Below, piece after piece: positions 1-8,173 of a stretch of DNA of 64,000 nt; the first letter of the stretch is position 1; each line of letters opens with the position of its first letter. The DNA is from Bacteroidota bacterium. Lineage in GTDB: Bacteria > Bacteroidota > Bacteroidia > Chitinophagales > Chitinophagaceae. The stretch is taken from contig JAIUNW010000001.1 of the NCBI GenBank assembly GCA_020161535.1, forward strand, positions 558,001 to 622,000. The letters run 5' to 3'. The notes beneath the pieces are model-generated. The model saw only the letters and a list, made by a program, of their open reading frames with translations, did not search any database and was not told the origin of the DNA. Both the position numbers and the translations under genes were made by a program.

Positions 1-1226
1 ATCAACTTGCTTCGATACGAAAGCGCAAAAGAAAAACAGATGGCCTCGATCGTTAATCCCAGCAAAAAATAAAAAGGCAGAAAAATCAACACCATGTTCC
101 ATTTGTTCAACCTGAATTCAATTTTCGGAAAAACAATCATCGGCATACACCAAAGCAATAACATGCTCAGCAACCCACAAAACATGAACCATCGTATCTT
201 TTCACGGCTGAACGCGGTTAATCCCAACAGGATCAAATTCAATAGGGTTACTGGTGCCATCGAAACAAAATAACCAAACTGCTTTGAGAACAAGAAGTAG
301 CCGGTTCTAAGCGTAACAAATTGCAAGACCATTTGCCATACAGCAACGACCAGCAAGATCCTGACCAACCACCAGCTCCGTGGAAACTGCACCGATAAGT
401 GCAACATCTTCCCGATAAACAAACTGTACAAAACGGGTACGCAATAAAGGAAAAAGGCAAATACCAGGTCATGAAATACAGCAGAATAAAGCGATAGCTG
501 GTGACGAATATCGAGCCAGAAAAGGCCAATGATGGCCGACGACAAGGTATAGGCCATGTACCACAAAAAACTGCTGTCCCTACTCAGCCAGTACTGGTAT
601 GCGGCAAAAAAACTGATAAAGAACAAAGAGCCCGTCAACATCGACAACAACAAAAACAGCATTCTGTCGCGCTGCATGCCTTCAGCCACCAGCTTGTAAC
701 AGGTAAAAGGCGTATCGAGGGTTAGCGACGGCGGTACGAGATGACTGCGGCGGTCTTCCGTGCGCAGCCAAAACATCTTCACCTGGCCGGGTAAGAGCTG
801 CAACGGGAGAAAGCCCTTGGCAAAACCTTCTATGGTCGTTTCATAAATGCCCGATTTGTGCAACAATCCGGCAGTATCGTACAGACTGGCGAAATAATGC
901 GGACCCATACTAAGGTACAGATCAGCCGTATCGGTCATTGATTGATTCCTGATCGCAAACCGAATCCATTGTATCAATAAGGGCCTTGGTGAATTTCTTG
1001 CCAGTTGAAAGCTGTCGGTATACTGCTGAAAAACTGCTTGCTTCGCCTGCTCAAATGACAGGGGCCGGTCGGCATCTTCTTCCATGATCGCACAGTATTT
1101 TTCGATACGCATGCCTGTTTTCCACAAAGGCACACCATGCACTTGCAGGGTGTCTTGTGCATGGGCGACAGTCAGCCACGCGCCAAATACTGTAAATAAC
1201 AACAGTATGCGAAAGGTGCGGCACAT
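1..1226 (-). CDS. 7TM-DISM sensor protein (C-terminus outside window)
   Basis: The minus strand is open from an ATG at 1226 to the window edge, about 408 codons without a stop. A signal peptide (MCRTFRILLLLFTVFGAWLT...) is followed by an extracellular domain of about 170 residues that ends in a segment typical of 7TMR-DISMED2 (WIRFAIRNQS, YFASLYDTAG). Seven hydrophobic helices then follow, the last ending in FALSYRSKL near the window edge. This is the 7TM diverse intracellular signalling architecture, in which the missing C-terminus usually carries a histidine kinase, GGDEF or LuxR-type output domain. Which one is present here cannot be seen. No Shine-Dalgarno sequence precedes the start. Confidence 0.85.
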   Translation of the reverse strand, partial: MCRTFRILLLFTVFGAWLTVAHAQDTLQVHGVPLWKTGMRIEKYCAIMEEDADRPLSFEQAKQAVFQQYTDSFQLARNSPRPLLIQWIRFAIRNQSMTDTADLYLSMGPHYFASLYDTAGLLHKSGIYETTIEGFAKGFLPLQLLPGQVKMFWLRTEDRRSHLVPPSLTLDTPFTCYKLVAEGMQRDRMLFLLLSMLTGSLFFISFFAAYQYWLSRDSSFLWYMAYTLSSAIIGLFWLDIRHQLSLYSAVFHDLVFAFFLYCVPVLYSLFIGKMLHLSVQFPRSWWLVRILLVVAVWQMVLQFVTLRTGYFLFSKQFGYFVSMAPVTLLNLILLGLTAFSREKIRWFMFCGLLSMLLLWCMPMIVFPKIEFRLNKWNMVLIFLPFYFLLGLTIEAICFSFALSYRSKL

Positions 1227-1437
1227 ACCTGAAGGTAGGATTTAGCTTTTGTAGTACTGTTTGTACCGGGCGAATGGCGTCATTTTTGAGGGAGCAGCCG
1301 AAACCGGCTATCGGCAGACGCTAACTCAGCCATTTTCCCATTCATGCAAATAAACTGTTGTTCACCGGGTAGCCTTTTACCAGGCGGTGAAAAGGGCAGA
1401 CATTAAGCTGACCAATCGATAAAATATTGGATCGCTT

Positions 1438-2157
1438 ATGACTACGCCTGCAAGCACTACCACACCTACAAAACTGTTTTATTTTTTTGTAGCCATATTT
1501 GTCATCAGCCTACTTGGCTTTTTCCCCACCTATCTGGTAAAATTTCCCCGGTTTGAAGGGCTCACCTATGCCCATCATTTTCATGGTTTCATAGCAAGCA
1601 CCTGGCTACTATTACTAATTTGCCAGGCCTGGTTGATACGGAAGAAAAACTACCGGCTGCACCGCTTAACCGGCAAGCTGTCGTTTGTCATTATGCCGCT
1701 GTTGATTTTGTCTTTGTCGATGGTAGCGGGCGCCAGCTATAGCAATAATATCAAAACCACCAATCGCGCCACCGCATTGGCCGCGATGGCGAATGGCATA
1801 CCCGAAATGTTTTTCCTCGGGCTGCTTTTTACTCTGGGCATGCTGTATCGAAGAAACAGCGGTTATCACCTTCGCTTTTTGACCTGTACCGGTTTAATTA
1901 TGCTCGGGCCGGGGCTCGGTCGCTTCCTAATCGCCTTTTGCCATCTTCCTTTTCAGTATGCCATACCCTTATTGATACTATCCACCACCGGCGTTGGCAT
2001 TGCCTGGCTGGTGGTGGATATCAGAAACTGCCGGTCTGCTTTTCCGATGGCTGTATATGTTGCCATTGGCGTACTGGCATTTTTGATTCAGGCGAATAAA
2101 TTCAGTGAGCCCTGGCAGCAATTCGCTGGCTGGTGGGCTAGTCATTTTTACCACTAA
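1438..2157 (+). CDS. Seven-helix integral membrane protein, function unknown
   Basis: A 239-residue protein with about seven hydrophobic segments (near residues 13-30, 48-66, 80-98, 122-140, 146-165, 174-194 and 203-220). The histidine-rich edge of helix 2 (YAHHFHGF) and the HRLTGK motif before helix 3 resemble haem-ligating membrane proteins, but I do not recognise a named family and do not assign a redox function. It stands alone, convergent with the gene at 2173-2739 with only 15 bp between stops. An imperfect dyad CCAAT/ATTGG lies just upstream of the ATG. Confidence 0.75.
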   Translation: MTTPASTTTPTKLFYFFVAIFVISLLGFFPTYLVKFPRFEGLTYAHHFHGFIASTWLLLLICQAWLIRKKNYRLHRLTGKLSFVIMPLLILSLSMVAGASYSNNIKTTNRATALAAMANGIPEMFFLGLLFTLGMLYRRNSGYHLRFLTCTGLIMLGPGLGRFLIAFCHLPFQYAIPLLILSTTGVGIAWLVVDIRNCRSAFPMAVYVAIGVLAFLIQANKFSEPWQQFAGWWASHFYH

Positions 2158-2172
2158 ACAAATAGGAAAACC

Positions 2173-2739
2173 TCATTCTCCCAACCGCTTCCGCTGCTCT
2201 TCATCGATTTTTCGGAAGAGGTGAAAAGGTTTGTAGGTGCGCCAGTTGTCGAGTTCAACCAGCTCAATGAACCGTTGCAATTTTGCTTTGCGAAAATCGT
2301 ATTGCGTTTGTTCGGGCATGTTCAATAAAACCACCCAGCCTTCGTGATCGGCCATTTCTTCGAACCACTCTTCGTAGTATTCGCGATCGCTGGAGTGAAA
2401 GTTGAGCACATTCTCGGCGATGAGGATGAATTTGTAAATACCAAAATCTTCAAATTTGTCGATCACTTCGCGCTTGAGGTTCATGATATCGTTTTCGATG
2501 GCATCATTCCATTCGCCCAACAATTCAATAATGGCATACCCTTCATCGTAATCAGCCATCAGCACTTTGCAGTAGAGCGTGCGACTGCCAAATTCATCCC
2601 ATTGCGGATGGATATAATAATTGTACACGGTTTGCGAAAACTCAAACTCAGAATAGACGCGACCATAAAAAGGCGATCGTTCATCTTCTTCGCTCACATA
2701 GATATGGCGCCAATTATAGAATGGTTCAATTTCGTGCAT
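2173..2739 (-). CDS. Conserved-looking hypothetical protein of the murQ operon
   Basis: A soluble, acidic 188-residue protein rich in aromatic residues (MHEIEPFYNWRHIY..., YYEEWFEEMADHEGWVVLLN) with no signal peptide or membrane segment. I cannot name its family. Its start lies 14 bp inside the 3' end of murQ, so it is almost certainly translated with murQ as the third gene of the operon. Its role is unknown. The context suggests a cytoplasmic accessory to cell-wall amino-sugar recycling, but linkage is the only support. Confidence 0.8.
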   Translation of the reverse strand: MHEIEPFYNWRHIYVSEEDERSPFYGRVYSEFEFSQTVYNYYIHPQWDEFGSRTLYCKVLMADYDEGYAIIELLGEWNDAIENDIMNLKREVIDKFEDFGIYKFILIAENVLNFHSSDREYYEEWFEEMADHEGWVVLLNMPEQTQYDFRKAKLQRFIELVELDNWRTYKPFHLFRKIDEEQRKRLGE

Positions 2740-3547
2740 AATTTTCCACCGCTTTCTTAACGCTGCCCCATTGCAACAGCAGGTTCCGGGCCGCGTCGTA
2801 ATCGGTGAGCTTCAGTGCCGCCATCACCATCTTTGTACCACGATCCACAATCTTCTCGTTGCTGAGTTGCATGTTTACCATCTTGTTGTCTTCCACGCGG
2901 CCAATCTGGATCATGACCGATGTGGAGATCATGTTCAACACCAGTTTCTGCGCCGTGCCGCTCTTCATGCGGGTACTGCCGGTAACCACTTCCGGCCCCA
3001 CCACCACTTCCACCGGATAATCGGCTTCCAGGCTAATCGGTGCTGAGGGGTTACAGGAAATAGACCCGGTGATGATGCCATTCTCACGACAGTGTTTCAA
3101 CGCACCAATCACATAGGGCGTAGTACCGCTGGCTGCGATACCCACCACTACATCTCTATCAGTAACATCGAGCGATAACAGGTCTTTCCAACCTTGTTCG
3201 CGATCGTCTTCTGCATTTTCAACGGCGTTCTGGATAGCCGTGGTACCACCGGCAATCACGCCGATGACCCAACCTGGCGGCATGCCGAAGGTCGGTGGAA
3301 TTTCACTGGCATCGAGAATACCCAGTCGACCGGAAGTACCGGCACCGATGTAAAAAAGCCGACCACCAGCCAGCATCTTATCTGCCACCACTTGCACCAG
3401 GGGTTCAATTTGTGGAATCGCTTTTTCTACAGCCACAGGCACCTGCTTGTCTTCGTCGTTGATATGCCGCAAGAGTTCAGCTACTTCCATCTTTTCCAAG
3501 TGGCGATAGTGACTGTCCTGCTCGGTTATTTTTATAAAATTTTCCAT
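2726..3547 (-). CDS. murQ: N-acetylmuramic acid 6-phosphate etherase MurQ
   Basis: Cleaves the D-lactyl ether of MurNAc-6-phosphate to give GlcNAc-6-phosphate and lactate in cytoplasmic peptidoglycan recycling. The 273-residue protein is a SIS-fold enzyme with the family signature YIGAGTSGRLGILDASEIPP (about residues 66-85), the phosphate-binding loop IAASGTTPYVIGAL and the STRMKSGTAQKLVLN segment. Glu82 and Glu113 appear to correspond to the E. coli catalytic pair Glu83/Glu114. The ATG at 3547 was chosen because it lies 4 bp after the kinase stop and gives the normal family N-terminus. Upstream in-frame codons to 3613 would overlap the kinase. Confidence 0.93.
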   Translation of the reverse strand: MENFIKITEQDSHYRHLEKMEVAELLRHINDEDKQVPVAVEKAIPQIEPLVQVVADKMLAGGRLFYIGAGTSGRLGILDASEIPPTFGMPPGWVIGVIAGGTTAIQNAVENAEDDREQGWKDLLSLDVTDRDVVVGIAASGTTPYVIGALKHCRENGIITGSISCNPSAPISLEADYPVEVVVGPEVVTGSTRMKSGTAQKLVLNMISTSVMIQIGRVEDNKMVNMQLSNEKIVDRGTKMVMAALKLTDYDAARNLLLQWGSVKKAVENYARN

Positions 3548-3551
3548 ACTG

Positions 3552-4394
3552 TCATTGAGCATGATAAGTGATGAGGCCGCCCATGGGATTCTGGACAATC
3601 TTACCCAATTCAAATTCGTAACTATTGCAAAGTTCGGCGATCACATCGCGGAATCCAAATGCCACACTGCCTACAAAGTGAACGGGGTATTTCCAACTCT
3701 CGTTGTATTTATTGAGGTGATAAAAGAAAAAATCATTAAGCCCGTCTTCGATGATATTCTCCACCATGAAATGGCCGCGGTTCTCAGCCAGGAACATGGT
3801 AAAGCTGGCCAGAAAACGATTGGGCAGGGGTTGTTTGTACACCCGATCGAGGATCTCGTCTTCGTTCATCTTGAACTTTTCATCGAACCGGTAGCGCAAC
3901 TCCTCATCGAATGTATTGTATAGATAATATTGTAATACCTTCTTACCCAGGTAGGCGCCACTTCCTTCATCGCCTAGTACATACCCCAGTCCGGGGCTGT
4001 TTTTCGCTATCTTATTACCATTGTAATACGCAGAATTACAACCCGTGCCCAGGATGCAGGCGATGCCTTTGTCGTGCCCGCAAACCGAGCGGGCAGCAGC
4101 CAACAGGTCGATATCAACCGTTACTTTGGCACCCGAAAAAACGCCGCCAAGCGCTTTGGCGATCATTTTCCGGTTTTCAATGGCTTTGCAGCCGGTACCA
4201 TAGTAATGGATATCTGTGATGTTGAACTTGCCGATGGCCGGCAGGAGTTCGCGTTTTACCAGGTCCTGGATCTGTGGCCCGTTCAGGAAATACGGACTAA
4301 TCCCCTGTGTAAACACCGTTTTACGGCTTTTTTCCTTGTCCACCACGGCCCATTCACACTTGGTGGCACCACTATCTGCTATCAAAATCGCCAT
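3552..4394 (-). CDS. BadF/BadG-family amino-sugar kinase (MurNAc/GlcNAc kinase)
   Basis: An ASKHA-fold sugar kinase of 280 residues with the first phosphate loop LIADSGATKCEWAVVD (residues 4-19), the second loop ACILGTGCNSAYY and the adenosine-contact segment GYVLGDEGSGAYLG. The family includes GlcNAc kinases and the MurNAc kinase MurK of Tannerella. Placement immediately upstream of murQ (4 bp gap) argues that it supplies MurNAc-6-phosphate, the MurQ substrate. GlcNAc kinase activity is the alternative. It heads the operon and is divergent from the protease gene, with 56 bp between start codons. Confidence 0.88.
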   Translation of the reverse strand: MAILIADSGATKCEWAVVDKEKSRKTVFTQGISPYFLNGPQIQDLVKRELLPAIGKFNITDIHYYGTGCKAIENRKMIAKALGGVFSGAKVTVDIDLLAAARSVCGHDKGIACILGTGCNSAYYNGNKIAKNSPGLGYVLGDEGSGAYLGKKVLQYYLYNTFDEELRYRFDEKFKMNEDEILDRVYKQPLPNRFLASFTMFLAENRGHFMVENIIEDGLNDFFFYHLNKYNESWKYPVHFVGSVAFGFRDVIAELCNSYEFELGKIVQNPMGGLITYHAQ

Positions 4395-4450
4395 AGTTCT
4401 ATTTTAACGGTAAAACGAAAATAACGGATATGGCTTAATTTGCACCTGCA

Positions 4451-6052
4451 ATGAAATCTACCCCCGGAAAAAAGAAACTACAGGTTTGGCTCCCGTTGTT
4501 GTTTTCGATCGTGATGGTGATCGGCATGGTCTTCGGCTATAAATTGCGCGACAACACCAATACAGCCCGCAATCTTTTCGACTTTAAGCAGAAGCGGTCG
4601 CCTTTGCAGGAAGTGTTCGACCTGGTGACACTCAAATATGTCGACACGGTGAACACCGACACGCTCGGCAACGATGCCATACAGGATATGTTGTCAAAGC
4701 TCGATCCGCATAGCAGTTTTATTCCAGCTCGTCATCTCGAAGCGGTGAACGAAGACCTGCAGGGCAATTTCCAGGGCATTGGGATCGAGTTCCAGATTTT
4801 TGCTGATACGGTCAATGTGGTGAGTGTGCTGGATGGCGGCCCGAGTGAAAAAGCCGGTTTATTGGTGGGCGATAAATTCCTGAAAGTGGGTGATACCACG
4901 GTTGCGGGAAAGATCAGCAGTGATGGCATCCGCAAATTGTTGCGTGGTCCGGCCGGCAGCCAGGTAGCGGTGCAGATACTGCGTAAAAATGAGAAGAAAA
5001 ATTTCACGATCCAGCGCGGCACCATTCCCCTGCCCTCGCTCGATGCGGGTTATATGATTACCAATTCCACGGGTTATATACGACTCAGCAAATTTGCCGG
5101 TACCACGTTTGTTGAATTCATGAAGGCGCTGGAAGCCTTGCAGGCAAAGGGGATGCAGTCGCTGGTACTCGATCTGCGTGGCAATGGCGGTGGCATATTA
5201 AATGAAGCCATCGAAATGGCCGATGAGTTTCTCAGTGGCGATAAGTTGATTGTGTATACCGAGGGATCGCATGTGCCCCGGCAGGATTTCCGCGCCAAGC
5301 GCAAGGGATTATTTGAAAGCGGTAAACTGATACTCTTACTCGATGAATCATCGGCCTCCGCGAGCGAAGTGCTGGCGGGCGCTTTGCAAGATTGGGATCG
5401 TGCGAGCATTGTTGGCCGTCGCAGTTTTGGCAAAGGCCTGGTGCAGGAACAATATGATTTGAGCGATGGCTCGGCCCTGCGCTTAACCGTGGCGCGATAT
5501 TATACACCACTGGGTCGCAGCATCCAAAAGCCCTATGACCAGGGTATTGAAGCCTATGACAACGACCTGGTGAATCGCTACCAGCATGGCGAACTGGTAA
5601 ATGCCGACAGCAGCCTGAAAGCACCTCACGGTAAGGAGTATACGACGCCCGACGGCAAGAAAGTATATGGGGGTGGCGGCATTACGCCCGACTATTTTGT
5701 GTCGGCCGATACCGCGGCCATTGGAGCAGCCACGGCATTTTATCGCACGAATGTGATGAGCAATTTCACCTATCATTATTATGTAGCGAATATGGATAAG
5801 TTGTCGGTGTATAAGGATGCACAATCATTTGCGCGCGACTTCAACTGGAGCGCTGCCGACTGGGACAGCTTTATCGGTGCCGCGCGAAAAGACAGCATTC
5901 CCACTTTCGGCCTCAGCACCAAAGACAAACAATTTCTACAACAGCGCCTGAAAGCATTACTGGCCAGGTATCGCTGGCGCAATGAGGGATATTATAGCGT
6001 GGTGAATATGGATGATAAAACGGTGGCAGTAGCGCTGAGCAAAATTAAATAA
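4451..6052 (+). CDS. S41 C-terminal processing peptidase with PDZ domain
   Basis: A 533-residue tail-specific protease anchored by one N-terminal membrane segment (residues 13-30), with the rest in the periplasm. A PDZ domain (about 107-180, GIGIEFQIFADT... GDKFLKVGD) precedes the S41 core. The serine-lysine dyad is visible: Ser303 in DESSASASE and Lys328 in SFGKGLVQ, 25 residues apart as in photosystem D1 protease. The C-terminal 150 residues are a Bacteroidota-type extension. It probably trims or degrades periplasmic proteins. It is monocistronic and divergent from the MurNAc kinase. Confidence 0.93.
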   Translation: MKSTPGKKKLQVWLPLLFSIVMVIGMVFGYKLRDNTNTARNLFDFKQKRSPLQEVFDLVTLKYVDTVNTDTLGNDAIQDMLSKLDPHSSFIPARHLEAVNEDLQGNFQGIGIEFQIFADTVNVVSVLDGGPSEKAGLLVGDKFLKVGDTTVAGKISSDGIRKLLRGPAGSQVAVQILRKNEKKNFTIQRGTIPLPSLDAGYMITNSTGYIRLSKFAGTTFVEFMKALEALQAKGMQSLVLDLRGNGGGILNEAIEMADEFLSGDKLIVYTEGSHVPRQDFRAKRKGLFESGKLILLLDESSASASEVLAGALQDWDRASIVGRRSFGKGLVQEQYDLSDGSALRLTVARYYTPLGRSIQKPYDQGIEAYDNDLVNRYQHGELVNADSSLKAPHGKEYTTPDGKKVYGGGGITPDYFVSADTAAIGAATAFYRTNVMSNFTYHYYVANMDKLSVYKDAQSFARDFNWSAADWDSFIGAARKDSIPTFGLSTKDKQFLQQRLKALLARYRWRNEGYYSVVNMDDKTVAVALSKIK

Positions 6053-6068
6053 GCCGTCTTATTTAATT

Positions 6069-6098
6069 GTTTAAGGTTTCATGTTTAAGGGTTTAAGG
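6069..6098 (+). repeat. Three GTTTAAGG octamers
   Basis: Three copies of GTTTAAGG sit at 6069-6076, 6083-6090 and 6091-6098, just after the protease stop. Short GTTTAAGG arrays are a recurring intergenic pattern in Chitinophagaceae-type genomes as I know them; whether this counts as one needs genome-wide comparison. The copies are followed within 25 bp by the inverted repeat at 6120-6148. Confidence 0.6.
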
Positions 6099-6119
6099 TT
6101 GCTCCGCGTGCGAGGAAAC

Positions 6120-6148
6120 CTAAGCTTTACCCGACGGGTAAAGTTTAG
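6120..6148 (+). repeat. 13-bp inverted repeat after the S41 protease gene
   Basis: Arms at 6120-6132 (CTAAGCTTTACCC) and 6136-6148 (GGGTAAAGTTTAG) flank a 3-nt loop. Twelve positions are Watson-Crick and one is a G-U wobble on the + strand. No T-run follows, so it may act as an RNA stabiliser, a factor-dependent terminator or a mobile REP-like unit rather than an intrinsic terminator. The remainder of 6149-6470 is AT-rich and I see no gene in it. Confidence 0.6.
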
Positions 6149-6571
6149 CCTGTCAAATAAATGCTCGATACTGTATTGGCTGAAAGCCATTGTTTATTTC
6201 AGTAGTCCAATCTATTTATACAACCGTTCGGGAAGATTGCAAAAGGAATTTTACACCTATTACTTGTTGCCGTTTTATAACCAGTCAATCAAAGGCGGGG
6301 TTAAATAATATAACCTTAAATAACGACGTAGAAAAATATTTTATGTTTAAGAAGAAAAAAATCTTGCACGTAAACTTTCAAAAATTAACAGATATAACTC
6401 CTTACCTTAGGTAGAGCATGTGTTGCTAGCAGTGAACCTTCTATCCACTTTATGCTTTAACTAATAAGTATGGGTAATTAAACAAACGAAGAAGTAGCGC
6501 ATCCAATCATTCACCAAGGCTCTGCACATTATTTTATTGACCAGGATTTGCGAAGCAAAAGATTTGTTGGC

Positions 6572-6937
6572 ATGGACCTAACGGGTGCCGTTTTCGAAAA
6601 ATGCACCATGGGCATCAACCCCAGCAATCGCGTAATCATTTTTATAATAGCGGCCAGTTTATCGTTGTTTGCGGGTTATATTGCCATGCTGGCGGGCACT
6701 ACCGTCCAGGCCTTGCTGGCAGCCAAAGAACCGCGGCTTCGCATGGCAGGCTTTATTATCTGTGGATTGTTTCTGGTTTTTATTGCCGTGGCCATCTGGC
6801 GTGGACTGCACAATACAAGCCTGAAAGTTGGCGCCGGCATGCTTGTCTTAATTATCCTTATTGGCCTCGTCAGTTATTTTACCGAAGCAAATGCAGCTGG
6901 TGTGGGCGCTTTGTATGGATTAAGTTCCAATTTTTAA
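6572..6937 (+). CDS. Short pentapeptide-repeat/membrane protein with an interrupted 5' end
   Basis: The frame encodes a short pentapeptide-like run (DLRSK RFVGM DLTGA VFEKC) followed by three hydrophobic helices (about 6629-6700, 6740-6800 and 6830-6880 in DNA). Pentapeptide repeats joined to a small membrane tail are a known arrangement. The natural start looks like the ATG at 6470, but its fourth codon is TAA (6479-6481), after which the frame stays coding-like through TNEEVAHPIIHQ into the repeats. Translation today would need to begin at TTG 6548, ATG 6572 (used here) or ATG 6608. It may be a decaying gene. Confidence 0.5.
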   Translation: MDLTGAVFEKCTMGINPSNRVIIFIIAASLSLFAGYIAMLAGTTVQALLAAKEPRLRMAGFIICGLFLVFIAVAIWRGLHNTSLKVGAGMLVLIILIGLVSYFTEANAAGVGALYGLSSNF

Positions 6938-6967
6938 ACCCCGGTTTTGCGGCCATCAACCCCCGGA

Positions 6968-7303
6968 TCATTTCTCATCCAATAATTCCTTCTTTTCCAC
7001 TTTATAGGAATAGATCAGGCCCAGGCCACCACCAATACCCGTAAATGCGAACCAAAGGGCCGGGTTTTCATAATCATGTAACATGTATTGCGTAATAAAA
7101 TAGGCGATTGCCAAACCTATACCAGCACCCAATAATAGCAGGCCGGCTTTGAGGTTCTTGTACGGTGCGGGGCGGTTCACCACTTCGCGGGGATTTATCC
7201 CCCTGTCAATCATTGCCATATTTTCGCGGCTACGCATGTACCAAATGCCAAATACCAGCGAAAAAAAGCCCAGAAAGCCGAGTAATACCAGTAGCGGTTC
7301 CAT
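6968..7303 (-). CDS. DUF6249-type small membrane protein
   Basis: A 111-residue protein with an N-terminal helix (PLLVLLGFLGFFSLVFGIWY), a basic cytoplasmic stretch containing IDRGINPREV, and two further helices (LLLLGAGIGLAIAYFI and WFAFTGIGGGLGLIYSY). This layout matches the DUF6249 family often found beside ECF sigma genes in Bacteroidota. The ATG at 7303 gives the family N-terminus; earlier in-frame codons to 7405 read through non-conserved sequence. It is divergent from the sigma factor, and a shared role in envelope signalling is inferred from position only. Confidence 0.75.
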   Translation of the reverse strand: MEPLLVLLGFLGFFSLVFGIWYMRSRENMAMIDRGINPREVVNRPAPYKNLKAGLLLLGAGIGLAIAYFITQYMLHDYENPALWFAFTGIGGGLGLIYSYKVEKKELLDEK

Positions 7304-7447
7304 ATATCTGTTTTTAATTGTTATTTTATTGCTTGGGTTCTTTGTTCTGTTATACCAGACACCTGTTGCCGGATCCAGGTTACAGACGACGGGCATTTTT
7401 TCCAAAAAAAGAACCGATCCATATATTCAGACGCCGTTTGCCCATGC

Positions 7448-7523
7448 CAGGTTACCAGCCATTTACTGGCAGGTTGCCAGTAAACGGGTCCGGCAAAAAA
7501 GAGCAAATGATTCCGGTAACCTG
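7448..7523 (+). repeat. Nested inverted repeats in the sigma-factor leader
   Basis: An outer pair CAGGTTACC (7448-7456) and GGTAACCTG (7515-7523) encloses a perfect 10-bp hairpin, TTTACTGGCA (7462-7471) and TGCCAGTAAA (7475-7484), with a 3-nt loop. The structure ends 31 bp before the sigma-factor ATG. It could be an mRNA leader or overlap the divergent DUF6249 control region. Confidence 0.6.
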
Positions 7524-7554
7524 TTTGCCATGGCCGGCGTCTAACCAAGCAGCC

Positions 7555-8142
7555 ATGCAGCAGGCAGCATCAGATAACGATATCATCCAGTTGGTGAAAA
7601 CGGGCGACCAGCAGGCCTACGCCACGCTGATCGAACGCTACCAGCAATTGGTGTTCAGCATCGTGCTGCGGTATGTCGACAACCGTGAAGACGCGGAAGA
7701 GCTGGCGCAGGATGTGTTTGTAAAAGCTTATCGGAGCCTGGCAGATTTTAGGGGCGACAGTAAATTCAGCACCTGGTTATACAGCATCGCCTGTACCACC
7801 TGCCTGAGTTTTTTGCGTCGCAAAAAGCCGGTATTTCATTCAATCGACAATGAAAAGATGTCGGAAACGGCCCTCAACCTGGCAGGGGGTCGAAGTGCCA
7901 ACCAGGTTGAACAAAAATCGAAAATTGCCCTGGTCAACCAGGCCATTGGATTGCTGGGCAAGGACGATGCACAAGTGCTTACCTTGTTTTACAAAGCAGA
8001 ACAAAGCCTGGACGAGATCGCGCATATTTTGGGACAAGAAACCAATACGATAAAAGTGCGGCTGCACCGGGCAAGGCAGCGGCTCAAAGAAAAGATGGAA
8101 AGGCATTTTGCTGCGGAGATAAATGACCTGACCAATTATTAA
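7555..8142 (+). CDS. ECF-type RNA polymerase sigma factor
   Basis: A 195-residue sigma-70 family protein with region 2 (YQQLVFSIVLRYVDNREDAE, then ELAQDVFVKAYRSL and STWLYSIACTTCLSFLRRKK) and region 4 (LTLFYKAEQSLDEIAHILGQ followed by NTIKVRLHRARQRLKEKM), lacking regions 1 and 3 as usual for ECF factors. The ATG at 7555 gives a standard N-terminus; an alternative in-frame ATG at 7507 would add 16 atypical residues. It is followed after 31 bp by its likely anti-sigma partner and preceded by strong inverted repeats. It directs transcription of an unknown envelope-stress or nutrient regulon. Confidence 0.93.
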   Translation: MQQAASDNDIIQLVKTGDQQAYATLIERYQQLVFSIVLRYVDNREDAEELAQDVFVKAYRSLADFRGDSKFSTWLYSIACTTCLSFLRRKKPVFHSIDNEKMSETALNLAGGRSANQVEQKSKIALVNQAIGLLGKDDAQVLTLFYKAEQSLDEIAHILGQETNTIKVRLHRARQRLKEKMERHFAAEINDLTNY

Positions 8143-8173
8143 CCTGGCTTGATAATTGACAAAATTTAAAACG

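Noticed and set aside
2344..2760. A 138-residue + strand frame opposite the hypothetical gene at 2173-2739
   Set aside because: It is the complement of that gene, which has operon overlap and consistent acidic composition.
6081..6308. A 75-residue frame beginning in the GTTTAAGG repeats
   Set aside because: It is made of the repeats and the hairpin read as codons, in AT-rich DNA, with no recognisable domain.
6601..7044. A 147-residue + strand frame overlapping the pentapeptide/membrane gene and the DUF6249 gene
   Set aside because: It lies in a different frame of a gene with clear membrane helices and runs into the end of a convergent gene.
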